The notes: generated by a model from the letters alone, not told the origin. A stretch of DNA of 64,000 bases from Sitta carolinensis (GCA_032173965.1 JAVUNC010000006.1:32707870-32771869), one strand, 5' to 3'; counted from the first letter of the stretch, positions 11,800 through 26,290 are shown. Numbers and translations: made by a program.

Positions 11800-12620
11800 G
11801 AAAGCAGACACAGGGGCAGGGGAGTTGAAGTCAGTTTATAATGCTTCATCTCTGCCACTCCTTCCTATTCCTGATCTTCCTCTGCTCCAGAATGATGACA
11901 GTCTTTCAGGAACAGTTCTGGCATGGGTCCTTCCTGCAGGATCTAATCTACCAGGAACAGACTGTTCCAGAGTGGTCTTCTCTCCATGGGGTTGCAGGTC
12001 CTGCCAGGACCCTGCTCCAGGGCAAGTTCTCCACAAGCTGCAACCTCCTTCTCAGCCCCATCCTGGCTCTGGTGTGGGGTCCTCAAGCAGCATGGGTTTC
12101 TGCTCCATCACAGTCCTTCATGGGCTGCACCTAGAGGTACAGCTGCCTCACCAGGGGCTTCTCCATGGCAATCTCTGCTCCAGAGTCTGGAGCACCTCCT
12201 GCCCCTTCTTTTGCATTGATCTGAATGTCTGTGGGGCTGCTTCTCTCACTTGTTATTTTAGTCCTTCCTCTCACAGCTGCTACACAACGTGTTTTCCCTT
12301 TTCTCAAATGCATTCTCCAGGGTTGCCACCATCTTGGCTGGGGGCTCAGCTGTGTTGTGTGGTGGGTCTGTTGGAGCCCTCTGGAATGGGCTGGAACTGG
12401 TCATGTCCAGCACAGGACACCCCAGATCCCTCCCCACAGGGGCTGCCCTGCAGCCCCCTCTGCACAAACACCAGATACACAGAACTCGGTCCTCAGCTGG
12501 GGTTAACAATGGGTAACATCATTTTATGGATGGGTAGAACACTTTGATGGTGCTAATGAACTGTCAGGAGCTCCTTCAGTATCCTCTCAGCACCAACAGC
12601 TGGAGGGCATTTCTCCAGCA
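11800..12620. repeat. GC-rich block resembling an avian interspersed repeat
   Basis: This block is markedly richer in G+C than its surroundings and is open over 251 codons on the + strand (11792-12547), with further open frames in all other phases. That pattern is expected of stop-poor GC-rich DNA rather than a gene. Phrases such as 'tggagcacctcctgccccttctt' and 'tctctgctccagagtctgg' resemble a repeat I associate with songbird genomes, possibly internal sequence of an LTR element. Family name, orientation and limits are uncertain, and no reverse transcriptase, protease or integrase motif is present. Confidence 0.4.
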
Positions 12621-15600
12621 CAGCCTGAGCTGAGCCTCAGGACACCTCAGGACACTGCTTCCTCCCTGGGTTTCCAGCCTCAGCCCTGCCCTCCTCCTTA
12701 GGAGGAGCTGGAATCAAAGAGTCCACTGAGGGGCCTGGGCCTCCCTGACACTGCAGGAGGGCCTTAGCTTCTGGATAGGCTGGGTCAGAGCTGCTAAATG
12801 CTTCTTCAATGTGGTTTGGTTTGGGAGAGCCCTTGCAGGTCATGTGGTGGAGAGAAAACCATAGTGTGCATTTTTGCAGTGAGAGATAATAAAACCTTTC
12901 ATGTGCGCAAGCACAGACCTTTCCACAGTCCCACGGAAAAAAACCCCAACCTCCAGCCAACTTATTCACACAGACCTAGACTTGCTTAATGCAAAATATT
13001 TTCTCTATAATCATCCCCATATATCCCCCATCTCCAGATTTTAAAGAAAGAAAACTAGCAATGCTCCATGGAAAATCTGAATCAGCTATACCTGTCTAAT
13101 GCATTTTCTCTCTCAGGAAAATAAAATCATTTCAGCACTGCTTAAAGGGGCAAATGTCTGTTGGAGACAAGCCAAGGATTTTAGCTTTGCATGGGGCTGC
13201 CAAGCTACAAGTCTCTTCATCCACAGCTGCTAATACAGCTTGCTCAGTCATTGCTCCCCTGCTTTAGGAGTGGTGAGGTTTAGGGGAGCAGTAAGCTGTA
13301 CATTACTTGAGACATGTTAAAGAGAAGGCAAGAATGAAAGTAAATAGGAAACTGTTCATACTGCCTCATTTCTTCCCTTCCCCTCTGCCTAATTATGCAA
13401 AATGAAACCCAGGAACAACCCCAGTTCTATTGTTTACTAGTAAATACTACATAACTGAAATAGAACCCTTGGTAAAAATTCTTAATTGTCCTCTTATCAG
13501 AGCTGTGTGGTTTTCTTATGGAAAATAGTACAAGTTCAGTTTGTGTCTAATGGTTAAATGCAGTTTTTTGAGGGTGGAAAAATTATTTCAGCTCAGAGGA
13601 TAGTTCCCCATTATGCTTTTGTAACTTCTCTGCAACTGCAAATAAAAACAATTAAAAAAAAAAAAATTTGGACCAGTGATTTCTCAAATAAACCATTAAG
13701 TTCAAAGACTTTTTTTGAAACTTAGATGGATTTTGGAAAAGAGCTTAAAGAGTTGGAAGAGAATAGGAGTGTTGAGTTGATTTGCTCAGTTATTTTAGCT
13801 ACAGTGTGGAGCTAGGGAGAGTATAGCAAGAACATGATGATTTAACAGAAAAAGTGAAAGCTTTACAGATGTTCAGAAAGTCTGCCTTAAAACCAAAGGC
13901 AACACATTGGCCCAGCTGTAGATACCCTGAATCAGCTCTGTCTGAAACTGCAATTCTACCAAGAGAAAAGCATACCACCCTGAGCCAAGATAACTCCAGC
14001 AGACTGAGCAACTTCATGTTTTCAGAAGCAACATGGAAAGAAGAGAAATGGGAGAATAAAATCTCTCTGAAGAGTACAAAGAACCCTTGGCCACACTTCA
14101 ACATACCAATGCCCCTCATACTTCAGACATACTGATCCAAGGGAGAGAAAACATGGAGCCAGCACATGGAGTGGACTGCCCATGTGTTGTGGCCCAGTGT
14201 TATCAGGGATAACTAGTCTCACCTCTCCCTCCACAAACACAGCACCTACAGGTAACTAGTTAAAATCTCAAGGATATGCATTTTGAGCCTTGATGACTTC
14301 ACTTGTTAACTAAAAAGTAGCATCTACCCCTACCATTCTGTAATATTGGGCATACAGGATGTACAATGACAGGTAAAACTAGACTGCGTTAACTTTGTAA
14401 TGTTTGACCTCCATATTGCACAGATTTTAACAGACAGGTCTCTCTGTGCCTTCACTAGTCATCTGTCCCTGATGCTTTTGGTGTCAAGGCCCTACCTGAG
14501 AAAAAATGCATTTCTGAAATGTTTAGAGACAGCAGAACTGTAGCTGAAGTCACAGGAGTCCTGACCTACAACTCCCACAGTCAGCCCTCAGTGGGGATGG
14601 AGATTATCTGAGCAGTGCTTTTGTTTTGTATTTCCAAATACAGTCTGACCTGACATTTAGCAAATTAAGGTTTTTGAGAAGCAATAGAGAATGTTGTAGG
14701 CAGCAAGCTGTCATATTTGAAAAGTAACATATTACACTTCAAAGTTACTGTGAACTCTCTTGATTTGTCTGAAATGCACCTATTGAAATAAGAATCATAA
14801 ATAGGCACCAAATCAGAAAAAGTCTGAAAGAAAACCACCATGATTTGCCCTTGGCTAACATAAAATCAGTTATTAAAAATGTACAACAGCTTTTTATGTT
14901 GGATTCTTTTTCTTTTCTAGGTCTCTTCAAGCCCCTCTTTTTTTTTTTTTTTTTGATAGGGTTGAAGTGCCTTCCAGTTTACTAAAGTACCACTTTTGCG
15001 ACTGCCTTGCAAGGAAGGAAAGATGCATCTGCGGATCTCAGGTCTATGCATTAAAGGAATTCCACAAGATTGTGGAGAAGGCCAATGCCCTTGACTTCCT
15101 TGGTTAGAGAAGCAGGCACTGCTACCCCACTTGGCATGCATTATTGCTAGTAAATCTGGAGCTCTTTGATGACTGAGAATTCAAGGAAAGAATTTCTCAT
15201 GAGCCCGTGAGTGCTGGCTTAGCCAATATCTATTACATGCACAATCATGTGAATATTCTTTCCATCTCTACTTCTTTGAAGATGTGCCAGTACAGGCAGT
15301 ATTAAAGGGGCACATCAGGTTTTTAGTCTTTAAGACTGTTAGCTCTTGCTAGCTCTGTTAATGTTTTCCAAGAAAATCATTAGTTCTCATTTGTAAATCT
15401 GTGAGTCATTAGGCATGTACCTCACATTTGCATCAAAATTTTGCACACTTAACATGCTGTGTGGATGTCAATGGGAGCTGTAGCCAGCTGTATTGATTGT
15501 GTGTACTGCAGGTAGGATTGATTTTAGCATTTAAATATGGCACTGAAAAAGGAAACAGAAAACCACAACTTCTGTCTAATTTAGGAATACAGCTATTCCT

Positions 15601-17657
15601 TCCAAATCTCTGTTGGGTCTGTGGCACTCACTCACATACAATGCATTAACACAGCCCTTTGTTCAACTCTTATTCAAGAATGAAGTGCCCAAACCTGAGC
15701 ATTATCTACTTTGTTCTGTGAGGGACAATCTGCCTTATAATTCACCTTAACACCTAAAAAATTCAGTATCTGAAGTGCTGTAAAAGTGTTGTGGAAGGGT
15801 CAAGCTGACCCTAACAGTTCATACGGAAGAACCAGGTCCCCAAAAAGCAGATGGTTTTAGGTCAAGATTGAGATGCAGATTTCCTTGCTGAGTGCCACAT
15901 GTGCATATGATGTGAAAGTGAGGAAGCAGTATCAGGATTCCTTCTCTCTGAGAACATAAATTTTGAACAATTTAATTTCCCATCTTGCAGGCTGTTTGGT
16001 GTGAGAATTTTTTGTAGCCTGTAAGGGATGTAGGTGGGGAGTAGGTTGTGTGAAAGTCCTCTCATAACTTTTAAATTAGTTGGATGACATCAAAAATTCC
16101 AAACTAAAAAAAAACCAACTGACTATCTTAAATAAAATCCTGTGTGCCTGTCACTTTCCCATCTACATCCTTATCTCTTGCACTCCCTGTGCTGTTACAG
16201 AGGGAAAGTAAATTAGATAAAAGCTAAACATGAGCCAGCTCTCTGACTCACCCATTGAACCACATGTTGTAAGGGTTCAGGGGAAGAATTCTCAGTTGTA
16301 CCAAGTAGAGAGAAGGTTTATTAATTTCCACAGGTTTCCAAAAATGAGATAGTTTGCTCTGGAACTGATCTGAAACTCATGCAAGGGCCTCAGCAAAATT
16401 ACTGAAACAACTAAAAAAACAATTTAGAAAACCTGTTTTCCAAAAATTGCAGACTTAAAGAAAATAATTTTCCATGCCTTTCACCAGAAATATTATTAGC
16501 TAGTAAAACTTTCAGACCACCAGTAATTATGAGTACTGCTTGGTGAATCCAACCATCTGGTTACAGGATAAATATGCCATTGCAGAAATAAGATTTCTGT
16601 GGTCAAGAAAACCCTAAAACAAACCTGGCTAAACAGAGGTTCATTGAATATTTCCTAATGATTCCTCTTTTTCTTCATTTAGCTTCATTTTCCACTGTTT
16701 CTCAAAGGTCTCATGAACAAAGAATTTCATTATAAAATTACCCAGAATCATGGCAAAATATCAGTTAAATCCCAAATGAAGACCAAACTAAGTAAATATT
16801 ATAGTTAGCCTCATAAGCACTGAGTGGCTGCCTGCCTGGGTGGTGAAATCCCATAGACATAGTAAATCTCTTGTTTATCTTACAGAAATGAAAATGTAAG
16901 AGGAACAGAAGGCCCTTTGGAATTACATGCTATAAAAACCCTGAAAAAAATCATTGGAATACAAATTTTTATTGGTTGCTATGTTTACATAAACTAGAGG
17001 CCAGAAGAGGACAAATGCCTTAACTATACAAATGTGGTCTCTTGTTTTTCATACAATACTACAAGGGCAACACATTACTCACTCTTCTTGGAACAAGCCC
17101 TTTTGCCTCTAAAGGTCTACTCTGAAAGGGAGAAGTTCTTCCCTAGTTTTACTCCGAGTAAATGGCATATAATTACTGAATGGCATATACGGAATGGAAG
17201 CTCTTTCTTCTGGGGATATTTCTCCCCTTGTGTTATGACATCAAGGTTTACAACTGCCTCAAAGGTGGTAACTTCAGCATCTTGCATAATTGGTGGGAAG
17301 GAGCAGGGTGAATCATTCTTTCAGCACTTTCACCAGAGTGGTCATGTTTAAGGAGCAATTATGCCCCAACTGAAATAAGACAATTTCCCTCTTTTCCTAC
17401 CAGAGCAAAGCCTGATAATTCCTACTCCACTATGGAAAACAATAAATTCCCTACTTAACTCCTTCAACATTCTAAGGAGTAGTTTAATTGTGAAATAGTA
17501 GTGTTTGGGGGGGTGTATTCAGGAGAGATTTTGAAGGAATAATTAGAGAGGTTATCTTAAAATAAGTTTGTGAATCAGTGAATAAGGGGTGAAAAATAAA
17601 GCAATTTTCTGGCAGTAAAAACTGAAATTATCATAACAGGTGAATAAAAAGTGGGTG
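12620..17657. other. Intergenic DNA, no gene recognised
   Basis: No coding exon found. Small features are an AATAAA (13640-13645) followed by 13 A (13654-13666), and a T17 run at 14938-14954. Other open frames are short and lack recognisable motifs. Confidence 0.5.
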
Positions 17658-17813
17658 TTGACCCCTTCATACCAAATAGGAAATAGAATAAAAGGTCAGA
17701 GTTTGCAAAGAGTTTGGAAACAGAAAGAAGCAATCACCAGTGCAGTAATCAAAAAAGAAAAGCCAGTGAAATCTTCAAAGGGTAAAAAAACCCCTTGGGT
17801 ATGAAGGGGTAAA
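17658..17813. mobile_element. 156-bp inverted-repeat element (MITE-like or long hairpin)
   Basis: The left arm, 17658-17676, reads 'ttgaccccttcataccaaa'. The reverse complement of the right arm, 17795-17813, reads 'tttaccccttcatacccaa', a match at 17 of 19 positions. The 118-bp interior is A-rich and non-coding. Terminal inverted repeats on a short non-coding body suggest a non-autonomous DNA transposon. No obvious target-site duplication flanks the arms, so a chance or functional hairpin is not excluded. Confidence 0.4.
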
Positions 17814-20800
17814 AATGTATTTCTGAAGCCCAGGCAAAAAAAGTGTGCCCCTCATATTCTGTTGACTTATTTTCTGGCTGCTGGCTCCCAGAGGTGATGC
17901 CAGCCTGGGCTCCAGAGGGGCTGACACAGGCACACAAAGGTCACCAAAGCAGCAAGCACTGCAATGTGGGCATCAGGCCTGGAAACACATGGCTGTGTGT
18001 GGGAGACCACATTGGTAAGACAGCTGAACTCACAATTATTCCTGCACATGGACACCCAGGTTTCCCAGTCACATACTGGACCACTCTAATTAACTGGTCT
18101 GTGTTCTCCTAACAGAGTCTGATATAAAGCTCTTCGCATTGCACTGTGTTCTTAACCAGTAAGTACCATCCTGGCTAGCAGCTGCCATGCCTGCTCCTCT
18201 GGGCTGGTCTTCCTCAGCTGGTCTCCAAGAGTTTTTACCAGACCTTACACATAGTTTTGCTCTCTGTGAACTCTGGGCTGTTTCCTTGAAGTCTTCGACA
18301 TGCTTAGCCCTATGGGATATCGGAAGCAAAATTCTTAGGGATGTTTTAGAGTGGGCATAATCAAACTAAGTAACTCTAGCAATATTCAGCATACTAAACA
18401 TCTTCATTTATCAATATACCACTTAGAGGCTTCCTATTTAGCCTTAAATGAAGAGCATGTTATCATGGCACCTTTTGTCTAAAGGCTTAATTAATCTTGA
18501 GACCATAAACTAGGAAGTTGATCAACACTCCAATAGAAAATAAAGCAGGCATGATTTGCTATTTGTGATCAGCTTAGTGTCTGTCAGTAAGTTAATTCAA
18601 AGTACCACATAAAGTATGGCTTCAACTTTTTAATTATCATTTTAATTAATTCTAATATATCTCTATATTTGGAAATATAACTGACTAAATATTCTCTTTC
18701 TAGTAATCAGAAATAGGGAAGAGACTAAAAGTGATGCAGCTTCAAAGGAGAGCTTGGTTTTTCAAGCATGAAATGCAATTTAGAAAAGATGTCTCAAGAA
18801 AAAATGTTGCATCTGTCACATGCAACTAGCACTATAACATGTCAGGATTTATGAAGAAAACAACAATTATTTGATATGTCTGAATTTGGAGCCATGCTGC
18901 TGTTGGCTTTCCTCTGAAGGACTTTGAATGAGAAAAGCAGGGGAAGGAGAGTATTTGTTACATCCTACCAGCCTATTGCTAGAGAAGCTCTGTGAAAATC
19001 CCTTAGCCCTTCATTTCTGGCATGAACCTTGGGAGACAGCAGGAAACAGCAGAGCCATTGGGACCCAGGAGCACTCAGTGTCATTTTTGCTCTCTTGTGC
19101 TGGCATGCAGCTGTGCCCAGAAGAGCAGCGTTGTCACCGCTTACTCTACAGCTACTGTATAAACTTTATTTGCTGTTTAATGTATAACAGTGTGTTCACT
19201 GTGTAAGCCTGTTCAAACAATATAAAGACAGTACAAAAAGCAATAAAGGTCAGATGAATGTGATGGAGTCCTTCCGAAAGTACCACGGATACCATTAGAT
19301 TTTAGTAGTTAAGGACATTAAACTCACATTAGCTATTTGTGTCTCAGATAAACTCACTCAATTAATTAATTTATGACCAGCTGATGAAGCTCATTAAAGC
19401 AATGACAGTCTACTCTGTACAAAGAAGCTCTTCTTTAGCCAGCTAAGAAGGCAGATGACATTATCACTACCATGAAGATGATTTTTAAATTAAACTTTTA
19501 AACTTTTAAAGAAAGCAATAGGGTAAACATGGATCACTGAGCACAAAATGTAGAAATATATAGGATTTTTGGAAGGTCTAATTCCCATTATTAGTAGATA
19601 ACTAGGGTATCTACTTCTTTGGTAGCTAGATGGCTTCCACAAGCTTCAGCTGGTCAGAACAGAGTCATTCATGTAGCATGAAATAGATCCAGGAAGTCTC
19701 ATAGCAGAAACCCTGAAGGGAGAATCAGGAAATTTAAAAGCAAATCTGCAGCTTCCAATGAATTGACATCCTACCTCTGGCTGTTCTGGAGTCAGAGTGC
19801 AGGGGACTGAGGGGCAAGAAAGAATTTGTGCTAATATGGAAAATTATGATCAGGGCCTTTTCTGTGAAGGTGACTGAGAGGTGAGGAGGGATGGAGGGAA
19901 GATGGAAATGTTTAAGGGATAAAGATGCTTTACCACCTCTGAGACCATTTAACCCTTCCCAGGAAGATCACCTGACACTGCAGGGACAGCTCAGGTAAGG
20001 GAGAAGAGAGTTTCTTCCCCTGGGACACCTCCCTAAGGTTTCTGCTACAGCTAAAGGCTCCTGCCACAGTGCAGCTTTTACCCACTGCCTATCTGCCTAA
20101 AATCACACACACAGATGCATACACTGCTCTTCTTAATACTTCCTCATTGGGTTCAGACCCACCAGCTAAATCTATCTTCCTTCTGACCACATCTCCCAGT
20201 TCCCTTCTTATGCCTAGCTCAGAAGTATCCACCCTAAAGCCCCATCCTCTTCAGGATGAAAAAGAAAAGCTGCTTAGCAATAACTGCATTTTTCTGGAAG
20301 AATGATGCATATAAATATCCACTTTCCACTCTCAATTTCTTGCATCATGTATTACCTGAATTTCAGATCACAAGCTGAGAGGAATTGAGAAGACATGGCA
20401 TTACTGGATATGTATAAACTCACAATACATACAGAGCACCGCCAAGACAAAAGTCTTTACAGATTCTAAGACTGTTGCATGGGGACACTGCTGGTAGCTG
20501 CTCCCTTTACTGTTGCTATATGATCACCTGTAGGTAGCTTCCCATTTTGTGCAACTCCATGTAACCCTTCTACTGAAGGAATAATTACCTGCATTTGGAC
20601 CAGAGTCCTTCACAATCTCCTTTGCCTAAAGAAGCTCCTATTCCCAATACCTGTGAAGTAGTGTGCTGAGTGGTCAAAACATGGAATATCTGGACAGCCA
20701 ATCTGCAAACATGAAAGAACAGAGAGAAAATAGGAAAGAACAGAGGGAGCCCTCGCTGTGTCACATGCCAGAACAAACACATGGAAATTCCTGATGGAGT

Positions 20801-23800
20801 TCAAGGTGAAAAGGTTGACTTTGTAGTGTCCTCAATACTTGTAAATAATACTAGGATATCATACTTTGCAATTATTCCTTACACCTTGTGCTTCTGGTGG
20901 GGAACAGAGTGCAGGTGAGCAAACAGCACCTAGAGGAGAAAGAGGGGTTTGCTCAAGGGGTCCAACATGCTTCTACTACAAGGGCAAGACAGCACTTCAT
21001 GAATTATAGTTCCATTGGTCCTTCTCTTTCTCTTTGTTCATGATTCACCAGCTGCAGGAGCACTACCAGCTGGTTATTGCCAGGGATGAGATGGGAACTG
21101 TAAAAAAGTGTAAGGTTTCATGTCTAAGGGCAACAAAGGATATAAATTACATGTTTTAGACAGCTACAGATTCCACATTATAGTCCATCATCTTACAACC
21201 TATCTCTGGTCTCTTGCTGGTTTTCTTCCATTTCAGTTTTACTGGAAATTTCCATTCTCGTTCCTTACCAGAAATACAGCCTTCCTACTGCACTGGGTTT
21301 TTCCAAATGTGAATTTGATTTATTGAGCAAACAACTGCACATTTCACATTACTAGATCACCTGCCTCTGCTTATATTGCCTGACAATAAAGGCATGTGGC
21401 CTCCTCTGACTGATTGAAGTGATTGATTTCCATCTCCTAGCTGGGACCAGCTGCTCTCTCACACCCATCAGTATCACCCATCACCTGAAGATAATAGAAA
21501 AAACACAGGTTTCATAAGGACACTAATAAAAATATTTCATAGCAATTGATTACTACAATATTACATGTATCAATTGTGTCAACTATTCCTTGTACTTTCA
21601 TGGAATTCAGGAGTTTCAGTCACCAGAAGCAGGACTCAGCTCTGCTAAAGTGAGTGTATGTGGGATGGGAGCCTTTCCCCTTGGAGGCAGGTTGGTGCCT
21701 GTGCATAGTCCTCCACACCCTTCCATAATTCCCACTGGTCTCATTCCCAGGTCTGCTCCTGAGTGAATGAAACACCGTGCCAGAGCAGTTCCAACAACTA
21801 GCTTCAGACTTGCCCTTTGGATGAAAAATATTGTCAGAAAACCACTTTTCATTTTCTGAGTAAATGAGCTGAAAGTTTCTCCAAGAGATCAGCAGGTTTT
21901 TTCTGACTCCAGCTGAAAAACAGCAAATTACTGAGCTGAGGGAGGTATTGCAAGAGTCAGGCAACATTTTTAAAGAAGCTTCTAAAATACTGTTCCAGTT
22001 CAGAAACTATCAAAATTAAATGCTTTAGTTTTTCATCTAAAAGGTATTTGGGAAGAAACTATTCAGCAGATTCAGAAAAAGCTTTAGAAGTTGCTCTGGG
22101 CAACCTGACACAACATGTCTGGATGAAGATGAGTTTTGACAGGAATATTTTCCCCTGTCAGAGGCTCTTCCCTTTTCACCATGCAGCTGACCTTCCCCTA
22201 ACTAGAAAGTCTCTTGGCTTTTGTGAAAAAAGAAACACAGGCAATATCTACATTATTTGCTGTCTCAGGAATGATTATCTGTCCCTGATCTGGTTAATGT
22301 TTATGATAGAGTCTGGGTTAATAACATTGTTCAACAGCTGAAAGAATACAAAGAACAGGACACACTCTGTGCATTGGAGATAATTGACTAGAGCAGGAAT
22401 AAATATCTCCAAAAAATGACAATATTTAGAAACAGCTACTGAGAACCAGATCTTTCACAAACTGAAACCTTCAGAGCCCCAAAAACCTGGCTTTTCCTTT
22501 TAGCTTGCCATCTCCAGTCACCATGGGCATCATCTCCCAAAAACTGTGTGTTTCTGAAGAGTATTAAAGAAGGTAGGAACTAAAAATAAAACCATACAAG
22601 TTTTCTCATTATAAGGAAAACAAGACTAGCAATGAAACTTGGCATGAAAATGCATTTTTACTGCGTAAGAGATATTTCAAGGCATTTTTCTTCACCAAAA
22701 GACATAGGGTAACTCCTGTCTGCCAATATCAGTGCACTATTTGGCCAGATTGTGTTGGGTGTATCTGTATGTACCCAGGTTACTTGTGGTGATGGTCAAG
22801 ACTAGCTGGATCTGTTTGCTACAAGTCCCTGATCACCATCATGTAAATAGTTGCAAAGTATATTCAATGTCAGCTAAAAACTGAGCTAAATAAATGCTGA
22901 ATTTGCACAACTGTCTGTTTAAGTATTAGGAAACACAGACATTCATGTGGCACTGATAAATACACCTCAAGACCTTCTGTGCAGATATTTTTATATTTCC
23001 TTTGGGAAAGACACCTTGTTGAAGAAAATGCTGGATATTTCTTCTTTCAAGTGTATGAATATCTGTGCTTGGAAGTAAGACTGAGCCCTCTAAGTTTTAC
23101 CTCTGGAGAAATGTAATGTCAATGCAGTGTCAAAGGAGCAGGACTTCACCAGTCCCATCTTTCACCAAAAAGCACAGCCACCTCCATCCTAGCATTTCCT
23201 AACTGCAGGAGTCTGCAGTTAATGTGTCCCACTCAGGTGCCTGGCATGTGACAGCCCTTCCAAGAGTTCCAGGTTTTATCACCTACAGTATCCCATTTCT
23301 GAGGCGTCTAAGTACATAATAACCACTACATATGGTGGAGGACACCAAAAAACGAGGTTCTGGGGCAAGAGAAGACAGTGCAAATGGAGCAAGCAGCCTA
23401 ACACACAGGAGATGGTAGATTTACGGGATTTAAAATCAAGCTAAATAATACGCTAGTTTTCAGTCTGCTGGGTATTTGTGTGTCTCTGATTTCTGTAAAT
23501 CTCCAATTTCCTAGCCATTTCAGAGATATGTAAAGGTATCTGAACAGAGGTGATGTGCTTTTTAAGGATTTTTAAATCCTTTGAAAGCAGAAAGCATTTC
23601 CACAAGACACATACAGAAGTTGATAACCCCTGAGCAGCTTCCAGAATTTAAATCTTTTATGGACTGTGTCTCACACCTCAGGGCAGGAGGTGTGCAGACA
23701 TTTTAAACCTGCAGTAACCTAGGACTTTTCTTTGGTGAAAGAAGCAACCATTACCAAAATAAAGATCTAACAGTGAGTATATTTAGACCACATAGTTTTA

Positions 23801-24895
23801 GAGCATAGAAGCAACAGGTTTACTGAATCTTCCCCTTTCTTATGGTTATCCATAGGGAGGAATTGTGAACAGACACAGAGAGGAAGGAGATTTGTCCACA
23901 TAAAAGGTAAAGTACTGTCAAGATTTGTTCTCAGACCCACTCACATATATTGTGTATTCATAGCTCAAGAAGGAAGAACATAAATCTATTCAATAATAAA
24001 TGTATATGTGCAAGACAAATGAGTGTGTACTTGAACATTTTGGCATTAAGGGATTTTATCACTAATCAGAGATAGCTCTCCCCACTGCAATCACACAACT
24101 TCACCTTAGGAGATGCTTTAGCTTGTTTTGAGAGAAAAGAGCAAACAGTCAGACCTGTTGAGACATTTGCAGTCACACTTTTTTGCACACATGCTTGTTG
24201 CACACTTAGAAAGTAAATGGAATTAAATCCCAACTTCTTGAGCGCCCCACTAAGGACACATCTGAAAATTTAGCATCTTAATGGACATATGTGAAAGAAA
24301 ATGGCCTTATCAAATATTTCTTTCATAGCAACTTTTAAATAGCCATTCAAGTTCACCTGTTCCAAGGTTCACCTGTTTCCATCTCTCCACCACATAGGCT
24401 ATCAGAAAGTGTATCATTAGCAGGGCTGAATTACAGGCAGGTCTAGAGAAATCAAGGCAGCTACATGGATTCCTACTGAATTCAATCAGTACTGTCAAAG
24501 ACTCTGAGGACAGTCCTGTGAGAAGCTGCAAGTCTGAGCACAGGCAGCACCATGGAGGGGTGCAAGCCACCTGCCCTGGCTGTGGCGTGCTGGGAGCACG
24601 GCAGATGGCCCACCAGATTTGTTTGTTCTTACTGTGGATTTTGTGTTCTGTGCTCTAGCAGAGCCTGTGTCTGGGCAGCCAGGAGGGACCCTGCCTGATT
24701 CCCTTGTGCTGTCTCTGCTGGGGCATGCCTGAGGACCAGGAAGATTACACCTTCCCAGGAGCTGAGTGTTTCAGGGAAAAGCCTCTGGACTCATAGGGTG
24801 AGAAGCAGAGGGGAGTTTCCCTGCAGGATGAAATGCAAACCTGCAGCACAAGTGGAGACAGGGACTCCTGAGAGCATGGTTTCACAGTCATTTTT
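17814..24895. other. Intergenic DNA, no gene recognised
   Basis: No serpin exon, recognised repeat or RNA gene found. The longest open frames (for example near 21.6-22.3 kb) resemble no family I know, and I saw no splice sites in matching phase. Confidence 0.45.
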
Positions 24896-24899
24896 TGTT

Positions 24900-25360
24900 A
24901 GAAAAGTAGAATAATTTATGTTGGAAGGCACCTTCAATGTTGGAAGGTCATCCAATCCCACCACCTGCTCACAGCAGCACCAGCCTGGAATCTAGCTCAG
25001 GTTGCTCAGGGCCATGTTCAGCCAGGTTTTGGATGTCTTAAATGACAGCAGTTTCACAGCCTCACACAGAGATGTGCCCTTGTATTTCACCTCCCTGTGA
25101 ACATTCCTTTTCATAGAGTTCATTGGCCTTTCCCTTGCTGCCGCTTGTATTCCATGCCTTGCTCACTACCACTGAGCACCTCTGGTTCCATCTGCTCTCT
25201 AACATAGCCCAATTTGTGGGAGAGGACAGCAAGTGCAGTCTCTCCCTTTGCCTTCTCCAGGCTGAAAAAGACCCGTTCCCCCAGCCTCTCCCAACTTGTC
25301 CTGGGCTGCAGCCCCCAGAGAACATCAACCATCCTGGAGAGATGGCACCAATGCAGAGGG
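24900..25360 (-). repeat. Diverged CR1-type LINE fragment (antisense)
   Basis: Read on the + strand it gives the reverse complement of a CR1 3' end: 'ttggaaggcaccttc', 'tcatccaatcccacca', 'aggttgctcagggcc', then farther in 'ccttctccaggctgaaaaag' and 'cccccagcctctccca'. This order matches antisense CR1. The 142- and 164-codon open frames over it are accidental. Limits are approximate. Confidence 0.7.
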
Positions 25361-26204
25361 ATGAGACATCTCTGGCAGTAGCATCCTGTACTTTGGTCAG
25401 GTTAAAGCAACGGTGCAACCACAGCCTAAAAGAAGAAAGCAGACTAAGCCAGATTTTGGAGGTGAGAGAACATAACTCTCCTTGGAACAAGAAGGTTTTG
25501 ACTGCATTGCAGAAAGAAACTGATGCTAGACTGGCAATAAGGGAAGGGACTCACTGCAGGGGCTCAGGGACCATACTGCGTGTGCATTCCCTCACTTGGA
25601 GCTGGAATTATGTCTGAGCAAGACATCCCCCTTGGAGTGAACCCAGACCTACTGCGTGGTGCTGGCAGGGGGCAAGACCAATGCCCAGCATGAAAGCAAA
25701 TAAGTAGGAACTTGAAGGTGAAGGTCTGCTGTATTTCTCACTTGGAAGCACTGCAGAAGGCACTTGACACAATTGTACTTGATCTGTATTGGCACTTGTT
25801 CCAGCAGGTCACTACTGAACTGCTCCTCATAACGATGAATGCCTTTCCTCTTGAAACACAGAGCTCCACAAATTAAATCCAGCCTGGCAGAGGAGAGTGG
25901 GATGCAGCTTTCATCAGCTCCACACTGACATTTACTCTCAGTGCTACTGTAAGAGGGACTGTGCTCTCTGTACTCCAGAGGGCATCATTAGAACAGCAAC
26001 AACCCATTGTGTTATAAAATGGATTTTAGGGGAATTAGTCAAGCATTTTAAAAATATGAAAGTGTTTCTTTGCTAGAGAAGCAAGCATACAGTTCTTCTA
26101 GTTTAAATAATTAATTCTTTTTGCACTACAGCCAGCCTGATTTCAAGGGAATTCATACTGGATGACTCTTGTTAATGTTGTGAATTTACTAAAAAATAAA
26201 ACAG

Positions 26205-26290
26205 TATTATTAATATATTTTTAAAATATTATTATTACTATTATTAAATATTTAATATTAATATTAATATTAATAATTTTTATTTTTTTA
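26205..26290. repeat. AT-only low-complexity tract (ATTATT/TTAATA type)
   Basis: Nearly pure A/T sequence with interrupted ATT and TTAATA units, including 'tattaatattaatattaata' near 26256-26275. Confidence 0.85.

Noticed and set aside
11792..12547. 251-codon open frame as a protein gene
   Set aside because: Pro/Ser/Cys/Leu-rich translation with no domain, other frames equally open, and repeat-like wording; typical of GC-rich non-coding DNA.
25062..25617. Open frames of 142 and 164 codons
   Set aside because: Largely overlie a degraded antisense CR1 copy.
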